Source: JAWKWH01 sp041582695
GTDB taxonomy: Bacteria > Pseudomonadota > Alphaproteobacteria > Rhizobiales > Rhizobiaceae
Reading direction: 5' to 3'
DNA length: 29,081 nucleotides
NCBI GenBank assembly: GCA_041582695.1
Contig: JBFIBB010000010.1
Location: 1 to 29,081 of the forward strand
Shown here: piece after piece, positions 23,667 through 29,081 of the stretch
Layout: each line of letters starts with the position of its first letter
How positions within the stretch are numbered: the stretch's first letter is position 1
Position numbers and translations under genes: made by a program
The notes under the pieces: generated by a model
What the model saw: the letters and a program-made list of their open reading frames with translations, nothing else
Databases searched by the model: none
Told to the model about the DNA's origin: nothing

Positions 23667-23669
23667 CGG

Positions 23670-24551
23670 TCAGGCCTCCGCTGTCTGGTGTTTCTCGACC
23701 GCGATGTCGATCGCCCGCTTCAACTCGTCGCGGATCGGGGAGCTTTCGCGCAACACCGCGTCGATCTTCAGGAAATCAAGTACGCGGAAGCGCGAAACCG
23801 GCGGCCGCAGGAACACGGCAGGCCGCAGCCGCGTCAGCTTGTTGGCGGTGATCGACTGCATCATGAGCTGGCTTGCGCCGAACATCAGATCGATCGAATT
23901 GGGAATACGGTGATTGCCTTCCGGGGCGCCGACGACGTCGATGCCGATCACGATGTCAGCCCTGGCCATCAGCAGGTCGTAAGGAACAGGATCGTAGATG
24001 CCGCCATCGATCAGGATGCGCCCGTCGCGCCTGACCGGCTTGAACAGCGCCGGTATGGCCGCCGAGGCCGCCAGCGCCGAAAACAGGTCGCCCTCCTGGT
24101 TGACCACCAGCGAATGACCGAAAAAGTCCGTCGCGGTTACCTGCAGCGGAATCTTCAGGCCGGCAAAATCCTCAGGAATGGCTTCGGGGAGCAAAGATCG
24201 CAGAATTCGTTCAATGTCGAACTGCGTCACTCGGATACCGCCGATTGCCTCGCGCAGACTGGTCGGCCGCATGCGCCACATCAGGCTCGCAAGGGCGGCC
24301 CGGTCGCCGAGGACCGAACGGGCGTAGTCGTGGATCTCGGCGCCGCTCATTCCCGCCGCCATGCCCGCGCCCATGATGGCGCCGATTGACGAGCCTGCAA
24401 TCGCCGTCGGGCGGATGCCAAGTTCGTCAAGCACCTCGATGACGTGAATATGGGCAAGGCCGCGCGCCCCGCCGCCGCCGAAGGCCACCGCAAAACTGGG
24501 GCCACCGCCCGAAGCCGGCGCATTCCTTGTTCTTACCATGGCCTCCGTCAT
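23670..24551 (-). CDS. Patatin-like phospholipase family protein
   Basis: The 293-residue protein has the patatin catalytic dyad layout: oxyanion GGGGARG (residues 25-31), nucleophile elbow GSSIG (Ser55) and DGG with Asp182 in ILIDGGIYDPVP. These are serine acylhydrolases acting on phospholipids or other lipids; the size and motifs are close to the RssA group. There is no signal peptide, so it is cytoplasmic or membrane-associated. The ATG at 24551 lies 6 bases after the M16 stop, with GGAGG provided by the end of that gene. It is followed by the dioxygenase gene, although a functional link to aromatic catabolism is not obvious. Confidence 0.93.
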   Translation of the reverse strand: MTEAMVRTRNAPASGGGPSFAVAFGGGGARGLAHIHVIEVLDELGIRPTAIAGSSIGAIMGAGMAAGMSGAEIHDYARSVLGDRAALASLMWRMRPTSLREAIGGIRVTQFDIERILRSLLPEAIPEDFAGLKIPLQVTATDFFGHSLVVNQEGDLFSALAASAAIPALFKPVRRDGRILIDGGIYDPVPYDLLMARADIVIGIDVVGAPEGNHRIPNSIDLMFGASQLMMQSITANKLTRLRPAVFLRPPVSRFRVLDFLKIDAVLRESSPIRDELKRAIDIAVEKHQTAEA

Positions 24552-24557
24552 CGGCCG

Positions 24558-25889
24558 TCATCCTCCACCGGCATCTTCGGGTCCGACGATCATAACCGAG
24601 GGCTCGGCCGAAAACACCCGGGCTGCGACACTACGCGCCTGCTCGAGCGTTACGGCGTTGATCAGCCGGGCGCGACGCTGGATATAGTCGATGCCGAGTT
24701 CGGACAGCTGAAGCTCGACCAGTGTGCTTGCAACCGCGGCGGACGAATCGAGATTGTTGACGGCGTACCCGCCGATGATCGTCTTTTTTGCCGCTTCCAG
24801 CTCTTCCGGTGTCGGACCGGAAGCCGCCATGCGCTCGACCTCGTCGCGGATGATTTTCAGCGTTTCCAACGCCCGGTCAGGGCGGGTGGCGGTGCTGATG
24901 GAGAGAGCGGAGGCATGGTCATAGTTCACGAGATACGAGTTGACCCCATAGGCAAGTCCGCGTTTCTCGCGCACCTCGTTGTAGAGGCGGGAGGAAAATG
25001 ATCCCCCGCCAAGAATATGGTTCATCACATAGGCGGCGAAGAAATCGGGATCGGTGCGCTTGACCCCCGGCCAGGCGAGCTGCAGCGATGTTTGCGGTAG
25101 GTCGTAGGCGACACGGATTTCTTGGCCGAGATTGAGTTCGGCATCGGCGACATTCGAAAGTTCGGGCTTTTCGGGCAGATCACCAAACAGTTTGTCGAGG
25201 ACCTGTCCCGCGGTATCCGCGTCAATGGCGCCGACGATCCCGACATGGAGTTCTTCGCGGGCGAAAACCCGCCTGTGAAATGCTTTCAGATCATCGGCTC
25301 TGACTGCCGCCAGCGACTTCTCGGTACCCTGATCGCGCCGGGCATAGGGATGATCGCCGTAAAGGCCCTCCATCCATTTGCGGGCGGCTTGCGTCTGCGG
25401 ATCGAGTTCGCGCGATGCGATGCTGGCGACGATCTGCGACTTGATGCGCGACACCGGGTCTTCGTCGAACCGCGGCTGGTTGATCGCCAGGCGCACCAGC
25501 TCTATCGCCTCGTCGCGTTGCTCGGCGAGCAGGGCAACCGAGCCGTAGACCGCGTCGCGCGTCGCCGAAAACCGCATTTCCGCGGCGGCATCGTCTATCG
25601 CTTCCTGAAAGGCGTCGCTGTCGAGGTCGCCGGCGCCTTCGTCAAACAGGCTGGTCATCAGGTTTGCAAGACCTTCCTTGCCGGCAGGATCCTGCGTGGT
25701 GCCACCCTTGAAGGCGAAATTGATCGCGATCAGCGGGATCGTGTAATCCTCCACCAGCCACGCCTTGACGCCCTTTTGCGAAGTGATCTCGCGAATGTCG
25801 ACCTCGGCGCGGGCGGCGCCCACTGCCAGCGGCAGCGACAGGATGATCAGCAGGAAAGCGGCCGCGGATCGCAGGGCTATTGTCGTCAT
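24558..25889 (-). CDS. M16 family peptidase-like protein, non-catalytic partner
   Basis: The 443-residue protein has a signal peptide (hydrophobic core, AARA before EVDIRE), so it is periplasmic. It has the M16 fold but lacks the HxxEH zinc motif; the equivalent region reads GKEGLANLMTSLFDEG. It retains the R/Y substrate-binding motif of the partner subunit, GGGSFSSRLYNEVREKRGLAYGV. Active/inactive M16 pairs act as heterodimers, as in the mitochondrial processing peptidase and bacterial M16B pairs. Its gene follows the catalytic subunit after 10 bases, which supports such a complex. Confidence 0.94.
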   Translation of the reverse strand: MTTIALRSAAAFLLIILSLPLAVGAARAEVDIREITSQKGVKAWLVEDYTIPLIAINFAFKGGTTQDPAGKEGLANLMTSLFDEGAGDLDSDAFQEAIDDAAAEMRFSATRDAVYGSVALLAEQRDEAIELVRLAINQPRFDEDPVSRIKSQIVASIASRELDPQTQAARKWMEGLYGDHPYARRDQGTEKSLAAVRADDLKAFHRRVFAREELHVGIVGAIDADTAGQVLDKLFGDLPEKPELSNVADAELNLGQEIRVAYDLPQTSLQLAWPGVKRTDPDFFAAYVMNHILGGGSFSSRLYNEVREKRGLAYGVNSYLVNYDHASALSISTATRPDRALETLKIIRDEVERMAASGPTPEELEAAKKTIIGGYAVNNLDSSAAVASTLVELQLSELGIDYIQRRARLINAVTLEQARSVAARVFSAEPSVMIVGPEDAGGG

Positions 25890-25899
25890 CGTTATTTCC

Positions 25900-27273
25900 T
25901 CAGCCCTGTTTGTCTTCGGCGGGCAGCAGATATCCCGTCACCGACCGTGTCTTGTCGAGATATTTCCGCGCAACAGCCTGGACGGCCTTTGCCGAAACCG
26001 CGCGAATGCGATCCGGCCATTCGAGCACGTCGTTCACCGTTCCGCCCGTGGTCAGGGTCGAACCATAAATCCGCGCCATGCCGCTCTGGCTGTCGCGGGC
26101 AAAGATCATGCTCTTGATAAACCGGTTCTTGGCCTTGTCGAGCTCCTCGTCGGAAACCCCTTCGCTTGCAAGCTTGTCGATCTCGGCCATGATTGCCGCC
26201 TCCACCTGCTCCAGCGTGGCCGTACCGCGCGGCGATCCGTAAACGCCGAAAGACGTGTCATCGAATGATGTGGCGAAATAGTAGGCGCCGGCGGAGCGGG
26301 CGATGCCTTGGCGCACGACGAGTTCCTGATAGAGCCGGCTGCGCACGCCGCCGCCGAGGATTTCCGACAGGAGGTCGAGCGCTTCGGCCTCGCCCGGCGC
26401 GTCGGTGTTGTAGGAGGGCACCAGCCACATTTTCCGCAATGACGGAACCGAGACGCGCGGATCGGTCAGCGTCACGGTGCGGCTGGTGTTCTGCTCGGGT
26501 TCCTGCGGCCGCAGGCGCGGCGGCAGGTCCGGGCCGCGCGCGACCTTGCCGTAGGTCTTCGTGGCAAGGGCAAGAACCTCGTCCGGATCGACATCGCCGG
26601 TAACCACGAGCACGGCGTTGTTCGGCGCATAGTAACGGTCATAAAACGCCGTCGCATCGGCGCGGTTGAGCTTCTCGATCTCGTGCATCCAGCCGATCAC
26701 CGGAATGCCGTATGTATGGTTCTGGTACAGCGTCGCATTTATCTCCTCGCCCAGGATCGATCCGGGGTCGGTCTCGATGCGCGAGCGCCGCTCTTCGAGA
26801 ACCACATCGCGTTCAGGGCCGATCACATCGTCGGTCAGAACCAGGTTGCGCATCCGGTCGGCCTCGTAGGCCATCATGGTTTCGAGCGCGTCGGGCGACA
26901 CCTTCTGGAAGTAGGCGGTGTAATCGCTCGAGGTGAACGCGTTTTCCTGGCCGCCGATCTCGGCCACCTTGCGCGAGAACTCGCCGGCAGGATGGTTCTT
27001 CGTGCCCTTGAACATCAGATGCTCGAAAAAATGCGCGATGCCCGATTTTCCCGGCTGTTCGTCAGCGGCGCCCACCTTGTACCAAAGCATGTGCGTGACA
27101 ACCGGGGCGCGGCGATCGGGAACGACCACGATCTCCAGTCCGTTATCGAGTTCGAATCGGGAGACGCCGGCCTGCTCCTGGCGGTCCGATCGGGCATGAC
27201 CCGGCTGGACGGCCGCCAATAGCGCCAAAGAGGCGGCAAGACACGCCCAGACCATTTTTTCGCGAATTTGCAT
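25900..27273 (-). CDS. M16 family zinc peptidase, catalytic subunit
   Basis: The 457-residue protein has an N-terminal signal peptide (MVWACLAASLALLAAV, cleavage near GHARS), so it works in the periplasm. The inverted zinc motif HFFEH spans residues 81-85 (ligands His81 and His85, catalytic Glu84). The third ligand is in VVLEERRSR at about Glu161. GGGVRSRLYQELVVRQGIA marks the C-terminal M16 domain. It probably degrades exported peptides together with the adjacent inactive homologue. The ATG at 27273 has AGAGG about 12 bases upstream; an internal ATG at 27255 is an alternative start that would still leave a signal peptide. Confidence 0.95.
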   Translation of the reverse strand: MQIREKMVWACLAASLALLAAVQPGHARSDRQEQAGVSRFELDNGLEIVVVPDRRAPVVTHMLWYKVGAADEQPGKSGIAHFFEHLMFKGTKNHPAGEFSRKVAEIGGQENAFTSSDYTAYFQKVSPDALETMMAYEADRMRNLVLTDDVIGPERDVVLEERRSRIETDPGSILGEEINATLYQNHTYGIPVIGWMHEIEKLNRADATAFYDRYYAPNNAVLVVTGDVDPDEVLALATKTYGKVARGPDLPPRLRPQEPEQNTSRTVTLTDPRVSVPSLRKMWLVPSYNTDAPGEAEALDLLSEILGGGVRSRLYQELVVRQGIARSAGAYYFATSFDDTSFGVYGSPRGTATLEQVEAAIMAEIDKLASEGVSDEELDKAKNRFIKSMIFARDSQSGMARIYGSTLTTGGTVNDVLEWPDRIRAVSAKAVQAVARKYLDKTRSVTGYLLPAEDKQG

Positions 27274-27305
27274 CTGACTATCGATCCTCTGCCCGCAGAC
27301 CGTTT

Positions 27306-27334
27306 CATATAGGTTGGAAAATCAATGTGTCGAA
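27306..27334 (-). promoter_or_regulatory. Candidate promoter of the M16-patatin operon
   Basis: Read on the minus strand, TTCGAC (27329-27334) and TATATG (27306-27311) are separated by 17 bases in the 74-base AT-richer gap between rsmD and the first M16 gene. They lie about 35 bases before the ATG. Confidence 0.4.
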
Positions 27335-27347
27335 AGTGAATTATTTG

Positions 27348-27920
27348 TCATGCTGGCGGCCGGGCCGCGACAGCCTCGATGAAGCGGACAACCGAACCGC
27401 CCTGTTTCAGCATGTCCAGCAACCGGAATCCGGCAGGCAGGTCAAACGGCGCATCGGCCGCCTCTTCCACAACGCAAAGCGCAATCGGTTTCAGCCATCC
27501 CCCCGACAGCGCAGAGGCCAATGCCTTTTCGCCTAGCCGTTTGCGGTAGGGCGGGTCGGCGAAAACGAGATCGAACGGGGCAATCGTGCCCGCCTCTCCG
27601 AGACGGGAAGCGTCGCGCCGGAAAATCTTCGTCCTTCCCTGCAGACCGAGTGCTTCGATATTGTCGCGGATGGCGCCCCTTGCGTCGGCTCCCATCTCGA
27701 TGAACAGGCAGGATTGCGCGCCGCGCGACAGCGCCTCCAGCCCGAGCGCGCCGGTTCCGGCAAAAAGGTCGAGAACGCGGGCGCCTTCGAGGCGACCGGG
27801 AAATGCGTGCTGCAGCTTGTTGAACAGCGCTTCGCGGGCGCGATCGGTGGTCGGGCGCGTCGCCTGTCCGGCCGGGGCGGCAAGCCTGCGGCCCCTGAAC
27901 TCACCGGCGACGATCCGCAT
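27348..27920 (-). CDS. rsmD: 16S rRNA (guanine(966)-N(2))-methyltransferase RsmD
   Basis: RsmD methylates G966 of 16S rRNA in the assembled small subunit. The 190-residue protein starts MRIVAGEFRGRRL, the family hallmark, followed by RPTTDRAREALFN. The SAM-binding motif is VLDLFAGTGALGLEALSRGA, and the catalytic motif is FADPPY. The ATG at 27920 is chosen for this start, although the frame is open further upstream; it overlaps the end of the RluB gene by 20 bases, so the two are probably co-transcribed. Confidence 0.95.
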   Translation of the reverse strand: MRIVAGEFRGRRLAAPAGQATRPTTDRAREALFNKLQHAFPGRLEGARVLDLFAGTGALGLEALSRGAQSCLFIEMGADARGAIRDNIEALGLQGRTKIFRRDASRLGEAGTIAPFDLVFADPPYRKRLGEKALASALSGGWLKPIALCVVEEAADAPFDLPAGFRLLDMLKQGGSVVRFIEAVAARPPA

Positions 27921-29081
27921 CCGGCTTCCTGCTCCCACGCCCTGCCGGCGCGGGCCTGCCCGGCTTTCCCGGTCCGGGATTTGTCTTGGAGTACCGCCCG
28001 GTTTCCGGCTTTTCCGGCCGGTTCTTGTCGAGGCGCGGTTTCTTGCGCTGCGGAGTTTCCTGAGCCTTGTCGCGTTCGGCGCGCACCTCATCTCGCGAAA
28101 CGCGTCTCACCTTTTTCGGTTGCGGCCTCGCGCCGGGCGCCATCCATACGTTGGACGCGCGCGACCGCGGCGGCTGGAATTCGCGCTTCTTGTCCTGCGG
28201 TTCCTCGTTCTCACGGCGTTCGCGCTGTTTTCCGCCGCGCGGGGTTCCGGCGTCGGGCTTCGACGTCTGAAGGCGTCCGAGCGCTTCCTCGCGCAACGAT
28301 TGCCGGTCCCTGCCGACATGCCTGGCCGGCTTGTCCATGGCGGTGGGTTTCTCCTTGACCGGCTTGCTGGAAAACGGTTTCAGGATATCCGCCTCGAAAT
28401 CGGCGCCAGCCTCCGCGATCAGCCGCTCGCCAAGCTGGTCGCGCAAGGTGCGCCCCTTGAGTTCGACTATGCTTCCGGGCTCCAGACCGCCAAGCTGGAA
28501 GGGTCCGTATGAAATGCGGATCAGCCTCGTCACGTCGAGGCCGAGCGCGCCCATTACGTTCTTGATCTCGCGGTTCTTGCCTTCGCGCAGCGACACGACG
28601 AGCCAGGCATTGGACCCTTGCCGGCGCTCCAGTTCGGCATCGATTGCGCCATAGAGCACGCCGTCAACGGCGATGCCTTCCTTGAGCTTTTCCAGCGCCG
28701 CGGGATCGGCCTCGCCGTGAACGCGGACGCGATACCGGCGTAGCCAGCCGGTCGACGGCAGTTCGAGCACCCGCGCCAGCCCGCCATCATTGGTCATCAG
28801 AAGCAGGCCTTCGGTGGTAAAATCGAGCCGGCCGACCGTCACCAGCCGCGGCAAACCCTCCGGCAATACGTCGAAGACGGTCTTGCGGCCCTCCGGGTCG
28901 CGGTTCGTCGTCATCGTGCCGGCCGGCTTGTGAAACAGGAACAGCCGGGTGCGTTCGCGCTCGGGCAGGCGCTCCCCGTCGACCAGGATCACGTCCTTCG
29001 GGCCGACATTGAATGCGGGCGAGGACAGGAGATTGCCGTTCACCTTGACGCGTCCGGCAAGGATCATGGCTTCGGCGTCGC
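27901..29081 (-). CDS. rluB: RluB/RsuA-type pseudouridine synthase with long basic tail (5' end cut)
   Basis: Enzymes of this family convert specific uridines in 23S (RluB, U2605) or 16S rRNA to pseudouridine. The gene enters at the right edge, missing the first codons; the visible protein begins DAEAMILAGRVKVNG, the end of an S4 RNA-binding domain. The catalytic block is VGRLDFTTEGLLLMTNDG with the active Asp in GRLD, then LREGKNREIKNVM and RLIRISYGPF. After about residue 230 an extension of some 150 residues follows, very rich in Lys, Arg, Pro, Glu and Gly with no predicted fold. Such tails are common in alphaproteobacterial homologues. RluB is favoured by length and neighbouring rsmD, but RluE/RluF-type activity is not excluded. 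Confidence 0.92.
   Translation of the reverse strand, partial: DAEAMILAGRVKVNGNLLSSPAFNVGPKDVILVDGERLPERERTRLFLFHKPAGTMTTNRDPEGRKTVFDVLPEGLPRLVTVGRLDFTTEGLLLMTNDGGLARVLELPSTGWLRRYRVRVHGEADPAALEKLKEGIAVDGVLYGAIDAELERRQGSNAWLVVSLREGKNREIKNVMGALGLDVTRLIRISYGPFQLGGLEPGSIVELKGRTLRDQLGERLIAEAGADFEADILKPFSSKPVKEKPTAMDKPARHVGRDRQSLREEALGRLQTSKPDAGTPRGGKQRERRENEEPQDKKREFQPPRSRASNVWMAPGARPQPKKVRRVSRDEVRAERDKAQETPQRKKPRLDKNRPEKPETGRYSKTNPGPGKPGRPAPAGRGSRKPDADRRR

Noticed and set aside
22965..24389. 474-codon open frame on the plus strand over the dioxygenase and patatin genes
   Set aside because: It spans two real genes on the other strand and has shadow-like composition.

Overview
This window is chromosomal DNA from an alphaproteobacterium, most likely Hyphomicrobiales (Rhizobiales). 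The evidence is the GC-rich coding style, the cysteine-free bL36 protein, the families DUF1036, DUF2093 and DUF4170, and a lipid A/Kdo block with an alphaproteobacterial flavour. I see no rRNA, tRNA, CRISPR array, transposase, phage gene or plasmid function. All 29 kb is densely coding, and no gap exceeds about 225 bases.

Layout. (1) 1-7279 is housekeeping: the 5' part of mutL (-), an SDR-like protein without the usual catalytic Tyr/Lys (+), rpmJ with a clear terminator (+), a secreted TPR protein and a membrane-anchored alpha/beta hydrolase (+), pyruvate kinase coupled to a secreted DUF1036 protein (-), a secreted HExxH (DUF922) protein coupled to an N-formylglutamate amidohydrolase (+), and DUF2093 (+). 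(2) 7285-12967 is a six-gene leftward block: PmbA/TldE, an inositol monophosphatase/CysQ-type phosphatase, DUF4170, a DUF374 acyltransferase, WaaA and LpxK. The last three belong to the lipid A and inner-core pathway. (3) 13107-16791 is a rightward trio: Kef-type K+/H+ antiporter, small VOC protein and MATE exporter. It looks like an electrophile/toxicant tolerance unit.

(4) 16813-23666 is the accessory part: an apparently undescribed catabolic module. A GntR/FCD regulator (-) diverges from a four-gene operon (+): citrate-synthase-fold protein, PaaK-like CoA ligase, VOC protein and glutathione S-transferase. This operon converges on a flavin monooxygenase and a BphC-like extradiol dioxygenase (-). 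Together these are the parts for hydroxylating an aromatic compound, opening its ring by meta cleavage and activating the product with CoA, with glutathione chemistry in between. The substrate cannot be read from sequence. The citrate-synthase-fold protein lacks two of the three citrate synthase catalytic residues. The monooxygenase gene is broken by a 125-bp tandem duplication whose two copies differ almost only at synonymous sites.

(5) 23670-29081 is again core-like and leftward: RluB-type pseudouridine synthase (partial), RsmD, an active/inactive pair of M16 peptidases and a patatin-like phospholipase. The dioxygenase and monooxygenase follow directly after the patatin gene with coupled starts.
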